Notes: generated by a model not told the origin, from the sequence alone. Positions 1 to 8,317 are shown, counted from the stretch's first letter. The stretch: DNA of 41,407 nt from Thiobacillus denitrificans (GCF_001530125.1 NZ_LDUG01000021.1:66882-108288); one strand, 5' to 3'. Numbers and translations: made by a program.

Positions 1-1086
1 GTTCTCACGGTGCATGGCAATCGGGATGCGGCGGTTGCCGAAGGGATGGCTGAATGCGCCGAAACGGCCGGCAATGGCAGAGCCGCAATGCGGGCAGTGG
101 CCGTCGGGCGTGACGCTGTAATGGTCAATGCGATACCAGTCGCGCACGATCAGGGCTTCGTGGCAGCCCGGGCAGAACGTGGTGCCGCCGGTGGTGTCGT
201 GCACGTTGCCGGTGTAGACGTAATGCAGGCCGGCTTTGAGCGCGATGTCGCGCGCGCGGGTGAGCGTGGACGCCGGGGTGAGCGGCACATCCATCATCTT
301 CCAGTCGGGGTGGAAGGCGGAGAAATGCAGCGGCACGTCGGGGCCGAGCTCGCGCAGGATCCACTGGCTCATCGCCTCGATTTCGGCGTTGGAATCGTTG
401 TGGCCGGGAATCAGCAGCGTGGTGATTTCGAACCAGACGTTCGTCTCGCGCTTCAGATAGATCAAGGTATCGAGCACCGGCTGCAGGTGCGCGCCGGTCA
501 GCTTGACGTAGAAGTCATCGGTAAAGGCCTTGAGGTCGACGTTGGCTGCGTCCATTTTCGAATAGAACTCGCGGCGCGGTTCCTCGGTGATGTAGCCGGC
601 GGTGACCGCCACGGTCTTGATGCCGCGCGCATGGCAGGCGTCGGCCACGTCCATCGCGTATTCGGCGAAGATCACCGGGTCGTTGTAGGTGAAGGCGACG
701 CTCTTGCAGCCTGCCTTCGCGGCGGCGGCGGCGATCTCGTCCGGCATCGCCTGATCGACCATGGTGTCGGTCTCGCGCGACTTGGAAATGTCCCAGTTCT
801 GGCAGAACTTGCACGCCAGGTTACAGCCGGCGGTGCCGAAGGAAAACACCGAGCTGCCCGGATAGAAGTGATTGAGCGGCTTTTTCTCGATGGGATCGAC
901 GCAGAAACCGGACGAGCGGCCGTAGGTGGTGAGCACCATCTTGCCGCCTTCCATTTTGCGCACGAAGCACAGGCCGCGCTGGCCCTCGTGCAGCTTGCAG
1001 TCGCGCGGGCACAGGTCGCACTGGATGCGGCCGTCGGGCAGCGCGTGCCACCAGCGTGCGGGGTAATGCGATTCGGGAATGCTCAT
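1..1086 (-). CDS. amrS: AmmeMemoRadiSam system radical SAM enzyme (3' end cut by window)
   Basis: The frame is open from ATG at 1086 to the window edge (362 codons), so only the last few codons are missing. The start is preceded by AGAGGTGG. The translation carries the radical SAM cysteine motif CNLACKFC followed by QNWDISK, which would bind a 4Fe-4S cluster and S-adenosylmethionine. There are also CxxC-type pairs near the N-terminus (CDLCPRDC) and the C-terminus (FCPGC, CPHCG). This combination is typical of the radical SAM member of the AmmeMemoRadiSam group, whose substrate is not established. The next gene upstream on the same strand encodes the two partner domains, separated by a family A repeat. 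The family call is firm; the biochemical role is unknown. Confidence 0.9.
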   Translation of the reverse strand, partial: MSIPESHYPARWWHALPDGRIQCDLCPRDCKLHEGQRGLCFVRKMEGGKMVLTTYGRSSGFCVDPIEKKPLNHFYPGSSVFSFGTAGCNLACKFCQNWDISKSRETDTMVDQAMPDEIAAAAAKAGCKSVAFTYNDPVIFAEYAMDVADACHARGIKTVAVTAGYITEEPRREFYSKMDAANVDLKAFTDDFYVKLTGAHLQPVLDTLIYLKRETNVWFEITTLLIPGHNDSNAEIEAMSQWILRELGPDVPLHFSAFHPDWKMMDVPLTPASTLTRARDIALKAGLHYVYTGNVHDTTGGTTFCPGCHEALIVRDWYRIDHYSVTPDGHCPHCGSAIAGRFGAFSHPFGNRRIPIAMHREN

Positions 1087-1111
1087 GCTGCCACCTCTTT
1101 CATTTAAACAA

Positions 1112-1247
1112 TTGGAACCACAGAGACACAGAGGCACAGAGTAAAAACAAGGCGTTGTAGCCAGATCTGCTTGCACCCGATGGGTGAATCAGTAAAGTGC
1201 ATGACCAATTGTCGATATGCTCTGTGCCTCTGTGGTGAGGAATTTAG
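1112..1247. repeat. Family A inverted-repeat element, copy A1
   Basis: The left arm begins TTGGAACCACAGAGACACAG (1112) and the right arm, ending GTGGTGAGGAATTTAG (1247), is its approximate reverse complement. The core of about 75 bp contains GCACCCGATGGGTGA, a near-palindrome also seen in the other copies. It lies between amrS and amrB-amrA, both on the minus strand. No open frame inside it looks genuine. Confidence 0.85.
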
Positions 1248-1276
1248 GTTTGGCGGTCGTCCGCACGTGCCGAGGC

Positions 1277-2662
1277 TCACTGCTCATGCGGCTCCTTCCA
1301 CTTGCTAACTGTATAGCGCGACAGGCGCACTTCTTCCGCCCAGAAATCCACCGGCAGGCCTGCCTTGCGTTTGAGATGAGCGAGAAACTCGGCCGGCTCG
1401 GGAAGCTGCTCCCACACCTGCGGCAGGAAGGTGCTGCGGTAATGGCCGTACTCGAACACCACGCCGTCGATGCCGGGTCGTAAAACGGCCAGCGCGTCCT
1501 TTTCACTGCCCGCCGCCAGCGCTTGATGGGGCGAAAGCACCGAAACCTCGACCCGGACGTCGTCGAATTCCGCGCGCGAAAGCGGCATGAAACGGGGATC
1601 GCGAAACGCCGCTGCCACTGCGTTTCCCCGCACATCCAGCCCCAGCGGGCGATGCGCTTCCAGGGTGCCGATGCAGCCGCGCAGCTCGCCCTGCCGGGTG
1701 AGCGTGACGAAACTGGCCCCGGGTTCGGCCATCCAGGGCCTGGCCGACGGCTCCTGAACATGCTCCCAAAACTGTTTGGCAATCTCGGCGCGCGCCAGCG
1801 TCAGCAGCGACGCGCCTTTTTCCGCTTCCGCCTGATCGGCCTCGACCTTTCGGCTTTTCTCGGGACTGGCTGCGGCCGTAAAAGCGAAGGCGGCATAGCC
1901 GACCACCCGGTCGGGATCGCCGGCGGTGTCGCTTGAATTGCGCACATCCAGCGCCACCGGGTGCAGGCCATGCCGGCGTGCCGCCAGCAGCAGGCCGTTG
2001 ACCGGCGTGGCGCCGCAGGCCTGCTCGTGGCTGAGATGCGGATCCAGTGCCAGAATCGCGTCCACGGTGCCGCCGTCCACCTTGCGCGCCAGCGCGTCGG
2101 GCAGAAAATGCGACAGGTCGGAGCTGATCACGATCAGCGTCTCGTCGCCGCCCCACACCTGCTCCAGCACCGCGGCCACCTCGTCCGCAGTGGCCTCGCC
2201 CACCGCCAGCGGCAACAGCATGAAATCGCCCAGCACCTGCTGCAGAAAAGGCAGCTGCACCTCCAGCGAATGTTCCATCTGGTGCGCCGCCGCGCTTGTG
2301 GTCACCTGCGGCAGATCGGCAATGCCCTGCATCGCCTCACGATCCAGCTGGATCTCGCCGAGCGGCGTGGCAAAACGCTCTGCCCCGGGCAGCGCCAGCC
2401 CGCGCACATAGACGCGATGGGTGGGACCGAGCAGCACCACCCGGCAAATGTGGCCGCGCAGCCCGGCCAGCCGCGCATAGGCGCTGGCGGCTACCGCACC
2501 GGAATAGACATAGCCGGCGTGCGGCACGATCAGCGCCTTCGGCGCGCGCAGCGCGTCGGCCGCCGGGGCATTCGCCAGCAGGTCGACAAGCGTTTGCCTA
2601 AGCACAATGGGGTTGTCCGGATAGAACATTCCCGCCATGGCGGCGGGTCGGATAGCAGGCAT
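1277..2662 (-). CDS. amrB-amrA: AmmeMemoRadiSam system fusion protein: MEMO1-like (AmrB) plus AMMECR1-like (AmrA)
   Basis: A 461-residue two-domain protein. Residues 1 to about 265 match the MEMO family, with PHAGYVYSG near residue 48, HSLEVQLPFLQ near 128 and SSDLSHFL near 180; these hold histidines and acidic residues conserved in this metal-binding family. Residues of about 285-455 match AMMECR1, including the signature LRGCIG. The two domains are separate genes in many genomes and fused here. With amrS downstream on the same strand, this completes the three-part AmmeMemoRadiSam set. The pathway is unknown; co-occurrence with a radical SAM enzyme suggests joint modification of some substrate. 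The start at 2662 gives the expected MEMO N-terminus. A divergent kinase gene begins about 150 bp away. Confidence 0.92.
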   Translation of the reverse strand: MPAIRPAAMAGMFYPDNPIVLRQTLVDLLANAPAADALRAPKALIVPHAGYVYSGAVAASAYARLAGLRGHICRVVLLGPTHRVYVRGLALPGAERFATPLGEIQLDREAMQGIADLPQVTTSAAAHQMEHSLEVQLPFLQQVLGDFMLLPLAVGEATADEVAAVLEQVWGGDETLIVISSDLSHFLPDALARKVDGGTVDAILALDPHLSHEQACGATPVNGLLLAARRHGLHPVALDVRNSSDTAGDPDRVVGYAAFAFTAAASPEKSRKVEADQAEAEKGASLLTLARAEIAKQFWEHVQEPSARPWMAEPGASFVTLTRQGELRGCIGTLEAHRPLGLDVRGNAVAAAFRDPRFMPLSRAEFDDVRVEVSVLSPHQALAAGSEKDALAVLRPGIDGVVFEYGHYRSTFLPQVWEQLPEPAEFLAHLKRKAGLPVDFWAEEVRLSRYTVSKWKEPHEQ

Positions 2663-2813
2663 GATGCATTCCCTCCTTCATCAAGCTTAGTAGATGCGGG
2701 GGAATTGCCAGGGTTTCAAGCCGGGCCTGCCAGACAGCGCGTTTCGGCCGATAATGTTCCGCTCGAGGCGACCGAAATCGCGATCGTTTCCAGGTTCAAC
2801 CAATGAGAAAAGC

Positions 2814-4280
2814 ATGCGTTCATTCAAAGCTGCCGACGAAGACGCGCTGTTGAAGGCGATCCTGCAGGAATCGGCCAACGAGATTCTGGTCTTCGACGCG
2901 GAGACCCTGCGAATCATCGAGGCCAATCCGTCCGCGGCAAAAAACCTGCAGCGCCCGCTCAAGGCCCTGCGCCAGTCGACGCCGCTGGATTGCCTGTCAG
3001 CTGAGGATGCGCAAGCTTTCACCACCCTGCTGGCCGCCCTGCAAAGCGGCAAAAAGCGCCGGGCCTCATTCAATGCCCACTGCCGCCGCAGCGACGGCAG
3101 CTGCTATCCGGTCGAAGCCAAACTGTCGCGCTCGGTTGGCCCGGGCAAGCCGATCTTCATCTGGATCGCCAGCGACGTCAGCCAACGCGAAGCCACCCAG
3201 CAGGCGCTGGCGCATTCAGCATCGGATTTGCGCGCCATCGTCGCGCACATCCCGGGCATGGCCTACCAAGTGCTGCGCACGCCCGACGGCAGCACCTCGC
3301 TGTGCTACGTCAGCGAGCAATCCGCGCAGCTGCTGGGCATCAAGGCGGCTGCCCTGCGCGCCGACCCGCAACGCTTCTTCAAGCTGATCATGGACGAGGA
3401 CAAGGCCGACTACCTGGCGCGTCTGGCCGAAGCAGGCAGCGTCCACATGAGCTTCAACTGGGAAGGCCGCATCTGGATGGAAGCCTGGAAGGACGTGAAG
3501 TGGGTGAACATCCGCGTCAGCCAGCGCGCGGCGGCGGACGGCCTGATCTGGGACGGCATCATGCTGAACGTGACTAAAAGCAAGCTGGCCGAAGCGGAAA
3601 TCCGGCGTTCGCGGGCGCAGCTCGCCGCGCTGGCCGCGCACGTCGAAACGGTCAGGGAGCAGGAACGCCTGCACCTGGCGCGCGAGGTGCATGACGACCT
3701 CGGCGGCAATCTCACCGCCATCAAGATCGGTCTGTCGTGGGTGATGCGGCATCTGCCGCCCGACGAGATCAACCTGTACAAGCGCACCGCCTATCTCGAC
3801 AACGTGGCCAACCAGACCATTGACGCCACGCACCGCATTGCGGCCAGCCTGCGGCCGCCGGTGCTGGATTTCGGCATCGTGTCCGCCATCGAATGGCAAC
3901 TGGAGCGCTTTGGCCAGAACACCGACCTCGCCTACGAATTCAGCGCGCCCGATGAAGCCATTCCACTCAGCCCCGACATCGCGATCGCCGTGTTCCGCAT
4001 CGCGCAGGAAGCCTTGACCAACGTGGCCAAACACGCCCACGCCAGCCGGGTCAAAGTGGCCCTTGCGCGGGAACCGGACAGCCTGCTGCTGACGGTCACA
4101 GACAACGGCCGGGGCATCCAGCCGGCGCAAGGCATAAACAGCGAGCACGGCTTTGGCCTGCTCGGCATGCGCGAGCGCGCCGCCGCGCTGGGCGGCGAGC
4201 TCGCGGTAGCGCCCGCCAGGCGTCAGGGCACCCAGGTCAGCCTGCGCATCCCGATGCCGACGCCCGACGCGGCAAAATAA
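2814..4280 (+). CDS. Soluble PAS-domain sensor histidine kinase, HisKA_3 (NarX/UhpB) type
   Basis: 488 residues from ATG 2814. The frame extends upstream to 2694, but those 40 residues resemble no domain. No membrane segment is seen, so it is probably cytoplasmic. Two PAS-like regions (about 15-130 and 140-255) precede a HisKA_3 dimerisation region with the phospho-acceptor in AREVHDDLGG near residue 290. The ATPase domain shows FRIAQEALTNVAKHA (N box), DNGRGI (G1) and GFGLLGMRERA (G2). This class autophosphorylates and passes phosphate to a NarL-type regulator. Such a regulator starts 38 bp downstream, so the two form a pair. The signal cannot be read from sequence. Position beside flagellar genes hints at, but does not show, a motility role. 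Confidence 0.88.
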   Translation: MRSFKAADEDALLKAILQESANEILVFDAETLRIIEANPSAAKNLQRPLKALRQSTPLDCLSAEDAQAFTTLLAALQSGKKRRASFNAHCRRSDGSCYPVEAKLSRSVGPGKPIFIWIASDVSQREATQQALAHSASDLRAIVAHIPGMAYQVLRTPDGSTSLCYVSEQSAQLLGIKAAALRADPQRFFKLIMDEDKADYLARLAEAGSVHMSFNWEGRIWMEAWKDVKWVNIRVSQRAAADGLIWDGIMLNVTKSKLAEAEIRRSRAQLAALAAHVETVREQERLHLAREVHDDLGGNLTAIKIGLSWVMRHLPPDEINLYKRTAYLDNVANQTIDATHRIAASLRPPVLDFGIVSAIEWQLERFGQNTDLAYEFSAPDEAIPLSPDIAIAVFRIAQEALTNVAKHAHASRVKVALAREPDSLLLTVTDNGRGIQPAQGINSEHGFGLLGMRERAAALGGELAVAPARRQGTQVSLRIPMPTPDAAK

Positions 4281-4318
4281 CGGCATAATCTATCCATAAT
4301 TCCAAGCAGAGAACTCAC

Positions 4319-4966
4319 GTGGCTGTTGCAAAACCGTATCGCATTCTCATCGTCGACGACCATGCCATCGTTCGCGAAGGGCTCAAGCAGATCCTGGCCG
4401 AAGTCGACGACATCGTAGTCGCTGGCGAGGCCGACTGCTCCAGCCGCGCCCTGCAGATGGCCCGACTCGAACCCTGGGACATGGTGTTGATGGACATCTC
4501 CATGCCCGACCGCAGTGGGCTCGAGACCCTGGAATTGATGAAAAAGGAGCATCCCGGCATCAAGGTGCTGATGCTGTCCATGCATCGCGAAACCCAGTAT
4601 GCCGTGCGCGCGCTGAAGACCGGCGCCGCCGGCTACCTCAACAAGCAAAGCGCGCCCGATCAGCTGGTCGACGCCATCCGCCTGGTCGCCTCCGGCAAGA
4701 AATACATCAGCGCCGAAGTCGCCCAGGAACTCGCCAGCCAGGTCAGCGGCGAACGCGACGGCCTGCCGCACGAAGGCCTCTCCAACCGCGAATACCAGAC
4801 CCTGTGCCTGATCGCCTCCGGCCTGCCCGTCTCCGCCATCGCCGACCAGCTCGCCCTGTCGGTCAAGACCATCAGCATGTACCGCGCCCGCCTGCTGAAA
4901 AAAATGCAGCTCAAGAACAACGCCGAACTGACCCATTACGCCATCAAGCAAGGGCTGCTTGATTAA
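4319..4966 (+). CDS. NarL/LuxR-family response regulator
   Basis: 215 residues from a GTG start at 4319. The receiver domain (about 1-125) has the acidic pair in ILIVDDH, the phospho-acceptor aspartate in VLMDISMPD, and a lysine in YLNKQSAP. The C-terminal LuxR-type helix-turn-helix is clear (LSNREYQTLCLIASGLPVSA, then VKTISMYRARLL). It is the likely partner of the kinase immediately upstream, and would bind DNA when phosphorylated. Target promoters are unknown; no repeated operator was recognised nearby. The stop codon is followed after one base by the first REP of the 4968-5415 island. Confidence 0.9.
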   Translation: MAVAKPYRILIVDDHAIVREGLKQILAEVDDIVVAGEADCSSRALQMARLEPWDMVLMDISMPDRSGLETLELMKKEHPGIKVLMLSMHRETQYAVRALKTGAAGYLNKQSAPDQLVDAIRLVASGKKYISAEVAQELASQVSGERDGLPHEGLSNREYQTLCLIASGLPVSAIADQLALSVKTISMYRARLLKKMQLKNNAELTHYAIKQGLLD

Positions 4967-4967
4967 T

Positions 4968-5415
4968 GTAGGAGTCCCCGCAAGGGGGAGGCCGTGGTTG
5001 TAAAGCCGCTAAAGCGGCAACAACCACGCACCGGCGCCCTTTCACACCTTCGCAAACTTCACCCCATCGGGCCGGGGGCGGCCCTCCTACAAAAACGCGG
5101 ATGGATGGGCCTATGGCATCCACCTGTAGGCGCGGCGCCCCCGCCGCGATTTACGCACCTTTGCTAACCACCACGGTATCGGGGCACCGGCGCCCTTTCA
5201 CACCTTCGCAAACTTCACCCCATCGGGCCGGGGGCGGCCCTCCTACAAAAACGCGGATGGATGGGCCTATGGCATCCACCTGTAGGCGCGGCGCCCCCGC
5301 CGCGATTTACGCACCTTTGCTAACCACCACGGCATCGGGCCGAGGGCGGCCATGCGTGGCTGTTGCCGACTTGTCGGCTTTACAACCACGGCCTCCCCCT
5401 TGCGGGGGCTCCTAC
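4968..5415. repeat. REP island (family B) 3' of the RAYT gene, with a 156-bp tandem duplication
   Basis: This non-coding stretch of over 400 bp consists of REP units. It is bounded by inverted copies of a GTAGGAG-footed hairpin with CCCC(G)CAAGGGG stem, each joined to a second hairpin of the form GTGGTTGT...ACAACCAC. Between them a 156-bp unit (5029-5184) is repeated in tandem (5185-5339) with about two differences. Each unit holds a REP ending CTCCTAC and a REP starting GTAGGCGCGGCGCC. The GTAG on the minus strand at 5415-5412 overlaps the RAYT stop codon. Small open frames here are repeat translations and are not annotated. Confidence 0.88.
5029..5339. repeat. 156-bp direct tandem duplication inside the REP island
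   Basis: The segments starting at 5029 and 5185 (CACCGGCGCCCTTTCACACC) can be followed side by side for about 155 bp with one internal difference (GGTATCGG versus GGCATCGG). Near-identity implies a recent duplication. Confidence 0.9.
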
Positions 5416-5888
5416 AGCCAGACCGCATCCCAATGCGGGTAATCCCCCACCCGCAGGACCAGGCCGGCACGCAGGGGATTGGCCACGATGTACCGGGCCA
5501 GCTTCGCCAGGTCTTCCTCCTGGCGCAGGGCATGATCATGAAACCCGCTCTGCCAGATTCGCTCCCCTAGGCCATGCGCCGTCACGGCTTTAACCGCACC
5601 CACCACTGCCGACAATGAAGCGTCCGCCTCCAGTTGCAGCAACCAGTGCAGGTGATCGGGCATGACCACAAAAGCCAGCGTCGTCGCCTCGTCGCACGCC
5701 TGCGCTTCCCGCAGGGCATTGATCAGCAAGCGCGCCGATCGCAAGTCGGAGAAAACCGGCCGCCGGTCGAAGGTGATGGTGGTGATGTGGTAGACCTGCC
5801 CGGGCAGTGACACGCGACCCTTGCGCAAATCCTTCCCGTGCGGCTTGGCGTGTTTATCCGGCATCGGCGCACTCGCTGAAATGGACAT
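5412..5888 (-). CDS. REP-associated tyrosine transposase (RAYT, IS200-like Y1/HUH fold)
   Basis: 158 residues, normal for RAYTs. The HUH motif is in VVMPDHLHWLL, and the catalytic tyrosine is expected in LARYIVANPLRAGLV, a hallmark segment of the family. The N-terminal part contains GQVYHITTITFDRRPVF, also typical. RAYTs are single-stranded DNA endonucleases thought to cut at a GTAG tetranucleotide at the foot of REP hairpins and to spread REPs. This gene is flanked on both sides by REPs of that design, and seven further REP loci lie elsewhere in the window. Its TAG stop lies in the GTAG of the adjoining REP. All key motifs are intact, so it may be functional. It has no terminal repeats of its own. 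Confidence 0.92.
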   Translation of the reverse strand: MSISASAPMPDKHAKPHGKDLRKGRVSLPGQVYHITTITFDRRPVFSDLRSARLLINALREAQACDEATTLAFVVMPDHLHWLLQLEADASLSAVVGAVKAVTAHGLGERIWQSGFHDHALRQEEDLAKLARYIVANPLRAGLVLRVGDYPHWDAVWL

Positions 5889-5928
5889 CGGTCATTGGAT
5901 GTTTGTAGGCACGCCATCATACCCAACC

Positions 5929-6088
5929 GTAGGAGCACCATCGCAATCTCCACGGCATCGGTCCGGGGCGGCCCTCCTACAGCTGCGCGGATGGCAAAGG
6001 CGACAGCATCCCTGTGGGCGGGGCGCCCTCGCCCCGAATTTCGCACCATCGCAATCTCCACAGCATCGGGCCGGGGCGGCCCTCCTAC
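5929..6088. repeat. REP cluster (family B) 5' of the RAYT gene
   Basis: The segment contains GTAGGAG (5929), a reverse REP ending CTCCTACAG near 5970, a central GGGCGGGGCGCCCTCGCCCC hairpin, and a second reverse REP ending CTAC at 6088. Spacer text of the type CACCATCGCAATCTCCAC recurs twice. A single extra GTAGGC at 5905 may be a decayed foot. Together with 4968-5415 it brackets the transposase gene. Confidence 0.85.
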
Positions 6089-6113
6089 AGCCGCGCGGAC
6101 CTGCCCCTTTCCG

Positions 6114-6252
6114 CTAGGGAAACACTGATTAATTCGATATAACCGTCATTGCGAGCGAAGCGCGGCAATCCAGCGCATTGATTAAGCAGGCATTTCTGGA
6201 TTGCCGCGTCGCTTCGCTCCTCGCAAAGACGGATTAATCAGCGTCTCCCTAG
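6114..6252. repeat. Nested inverted repeat: family C element (C1) inside outer arms
   Basis: Outer arms CTAGGGAAACACTGATTAAT (6114) and ATTAATCAGCGTCTCCCTAG (ending about 6251) are inverted. Inside them lies CGTCATTGCGAGCGAAGCG (from 6144), whose partner CGCTTCGCTCCTCGCAAAGACG ends near 6231. The inner pair also includes GCGGCAATCCAG / CTGGATTGCCGC. The whole could form a long hairpin. It lies upstream of the cyclase gene, and its translation accounts for the spurious N-terminal extension of that frame. Confidence 0.8.
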
Positions 6253-6392
6253 GCCATGGCTCCATCAGGGTGATAACCTGCAGGGCGCGGAAATACCGGG
6301 CTTTTCCTGCCCTAATCCGCACTTCACCCCGCCCCTGCCCGCCTTACCATGCGAAGCATAGTAAAAGGCCCAAGCGGTGCCGGAGCGCAAAC
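6253..6392. other. Leader region of the diguanylate cyclase gene
   Basis: About 140 bp between the family C element and the cyclase start. It presumably holds the promoter, but no convincing sigma-70, sigma-28 or sigma-54 site could be picked by eye. CGGAGC 7 bp before ATG 6393 is a weak ribosome-binding site. Confidence 0.4.
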
Positions 6393-7979
6393 ATGGCTGA
6401 ACCCAGCGTCAAGATCGATCTTTCGAACCCCACCGAGGTGGCGCGCGAAACCCTGCGCCGCCTTGCCATGCGGCGGATTTCCCCGACCCCGGACAACTAC
6501 CAGACGCTGTACGACGAAATCGTTGGCGTGCCCAGCGCGCCGGCCAACAAGGCCTCCGCCGAAACGGCGCTGGCCGGACTGGTCAGCGACCTGCAGGAAC
6601 ATCACCCCGCACTCTCGGCCCAGGTGGCCAGCCTCAACAAGGCCATCAGCAAGCGCGACTGGCGGCAATGCAGCTGGCAGCTTTCCGAAATCGCCGTGCA
6701 GCTGAAGCCGCAGCCGGTCAGGCCGCCGGTCGACAGTGGCGACCGCGAGCAGGGGGAAAACCTGGCCCAGCTGCGCGACCTGCTGGCCAAAACCCTGGAA
6801 TTCGGCGTCGCGTCGCAGCTCACGCACAACCCACACCTGGTGGAGCAGACCCAGCAGCTGGCCGTTGCCGTGCGCGAGTCCGGCACTGCCGCCGCCCTGC
6901 TCAAGGCCGCATCCGGGCTGAAAAACCTGTGGGTCAGCATCGAGCTGCAAGCCTCCGACGTCCACAACCAGCAGGAAACGCTCAAGCGCATTTTGCTGCT
7001 GCTGGTGGAAAACATCGGCGAACTGCTGGACGACGACACCTGGCTGCGCGGCCAGCTCGATATGGTCCAGCAGGTCATTGCCGGCCCGATCAAGATCCAG
7101 TCGCTGCAGGAAGCGGAAAAGCGGCTCAAGGAAGTGATCTACAAGCAGGGCATGGTCAAGCATGGCCTGCGCGAGGCCACCGCCACGCTGAAGGCCACCA
7201 TGACCACCTTCGTCAGCCGCCTCAGCGACGTGCTGGCCGCCAACGACGAGTACCAGGGCAAGATCAGCACCCACGTCGAGCGCATCAAGGGCACCGAAGA
7301 CGTGCGGGAGCTCAACCGCATTCTCGAAAGCCTGATCGATGAAACCCGCAGCGCGCAGGCCGACAACCGGCGCGCGCACGACCAGTTGGTGCACGAGCGC
7401 GACGCCGCGCTGCAGGCCGAAAGCCGCATCCAGGAACTGGAAAACCAGCTTGCCCAGATGAGCACCCTGGTGCGCGAAGACCCGCTCACCCACAGCCTCA
7501 ACCGGCGCGGGCTCGACGACGAGTTCGCCCGCGAGGCCTCGCGCGCCGACCGCTACAAGGCCCCGTTCTGCATCGCCGTGCTGGACATCGACAACTTCAA
7601 GGTGCTCAACGACAAGCGCGGCCACAAGACCGGCGACGAAGCACTGATCCATCTGGTCAAGATCGCCCGCGAAGAACTGCGGCTCACCGACCACATCGCA
7701 CGCATGGGCGGCGAGGAATTCCTCATCATCCTGCCCAACACCCCGCTCGACGAGGCCGCGCAGATCGTCACCCGGCTGCAGCGCAGCCTCACCAAGAAAT
7801 ACTTCCTCGACAACAACGAAAAGGTGCTGATCACCTTTAGCGCCGGTATCGCCGAACGCATCGCCGGTGAATCGCAGGAAGCCAGTATCGGACGCGCCGA
7901 CGGCGCCATGTACGAAGCCAAGCACAGCGGCAAGAACCGCGTGTGCGTGGCGCCTGCGGCGCCCGCGGAAGCCGGATAG
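6393..7979 (+). CDS. Diguanylate cyclase (GGDEF domain) with long helical N-terminal region
   Basis: 528 residues from ATG 6393. The upstream extension to 6201 translates part of repeat C1 and is rejected. Residues of about 1-350 form a helical region without membrane segments, beginning VKIDLSNPTEVARETLRRLA. About 350-420 looks like a coiled coil. The catalytic GGDEF domain (about 420-590 in the extended frame) carries GGEEF in ARMGGEEFLIIL, expected to make c-di-GMP from two GTP. RLTD lies exactly five residues before GGEEF and fits the RxxD product-inhibition site. No EAL domain is present. Nearby fliC and a YcgR-like PilZ gene suggest a role in the swim/attach decision. REP elements follow the gene. 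Confidence 0.92.
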   Translation: MAEPSVKIDLSNPTEVARETLRRLAMRRISPTPDNYQTLYDEIVGVPSAPANKASAETALAGLVSDLQEHHPALSAQVASLNKAISKRDWRQCSWQLSEIAVQLKPQPVRPPVDSGDREQGENLAQLRDLLAKTLEFGVASQLTHNPHLVEQTQQLAVAVRESGTAAALLKAASGLKNLWVSIELQASDVHNQQETLKRILLLLVENIGELLDDDTWLRGQLDMVQQVIAGPIKIQSLQEAEKRLKEVIYKQGMVKHGLREATATLKATMTTFVSRLSDVLAANDEYQGKISTHVERIKGTEDVRELNRILESLIDETRSAQADNRRAHDQLVHERDAALQAESRIQELENQLAQMSTLVREDPLTHSLNRRGLDDEFAREASRADRYKAPFCIAVLDIDNFKVLNDKRGHKTGDEALIHLVKIAREELRLTDHIARMGGEEFLIILPNTPLDEAAQIVTRLQRSLTKKYFLDNNEKVLITFSAGIAERIAGESQEASIGRADGAMYEAKHSGKNRVCVAPAAPAEAG

Positions 7980-8015
7980 TCGACTGGACAGGAATGCGCG
8001 TGCGCGACGACCACC

Positions 8016-8132
8016 CCATCGGCCCGAGGGCGAGCCTCCTACAACAGCGCGAACCTGTAGGAGGGGCGCCCTCGCCCCGATTTTCGCACCGTCGCGATCT
8101 CCACGGCTTCGGGCCGGGGGCGGCCCTCCTAC
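8016..8132. repeat. REP cluster (family B) between the cyclase gene and fliC
   Basis: A reverse REP ends CTCCTAC at 8042. Then GTAGGAGGGGCGCCCTCGCC (8057) is paired with a reverse REP ending GGCCCTCCTAC at 8132, across the family spacer CGCACCGTCGCGATCTCCAC. Confidence 0.87.
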
Positions 8133-8317
8133 AGGGGTGTTCGCTTGATGAATAATTTGACTTTACACATTCTCGCCATGAAGTTTTTTACAGAACAGCC
8201 TTAACTTTCTCCAACCCCCGACGATTCCTCACACAACGGCGGTTCATGTAGCCCAGCGGGCAGACCAAAGTTGACGGCACCTAGCCGAATCAATCGACCC
8301 ACTTAAGGAGAAATATC
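8133..8317 (+). other. fliC upstream regulatory region
   Basis: 185 bp of non-repetitive sequence between REPs and fliC, AT-rich at its start. It holds the best sigma-28 candidate (8201-8227), a weaker one near 8266-8291, and the strong ribosome-binding site AAGGAG 7 bp before ATG 8318. Confidence 0.6.
8201..8227 (+). promoter_or_regulatory. Candidate sigma-28 (FliA) promoter of fliC
   Basis: TTAACTTT, 11 bp, GACGATTC. The spacing equals that of the textbook TAAAGTTT-N11-GCCGATAA. The -10 element differs by one base from the GCCGATTC of the cheY promoter in this window. A leader of about 85 nt would result. An alternative is CAAAGTTG-N10-GCCGAATC at 8266-8291, which has a spacer one base short. 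Confidence 0.5.

Noticed and set aside
2747..2754. GCCGATAA upstream of the histidine kinase gene as a sigma-28 promoter
   Set aside because: No -35 element is present at the required distance (TGCCAGAC).
5029..5339. Possible CRISPR array in the repeat island
   Set aside because: Only two copies with a 156-bp period and no spacers, and the content is REP hairpins. No cas gene is present.
6324..7925. Long open frame of over 500 codons antisense to the diguanylate cyclase
   Set aside because: High GC at third positions leaves the opposite strand free of stops. The translation has no recognisable domain, while the sense strand encodes a full GGDEF protein.
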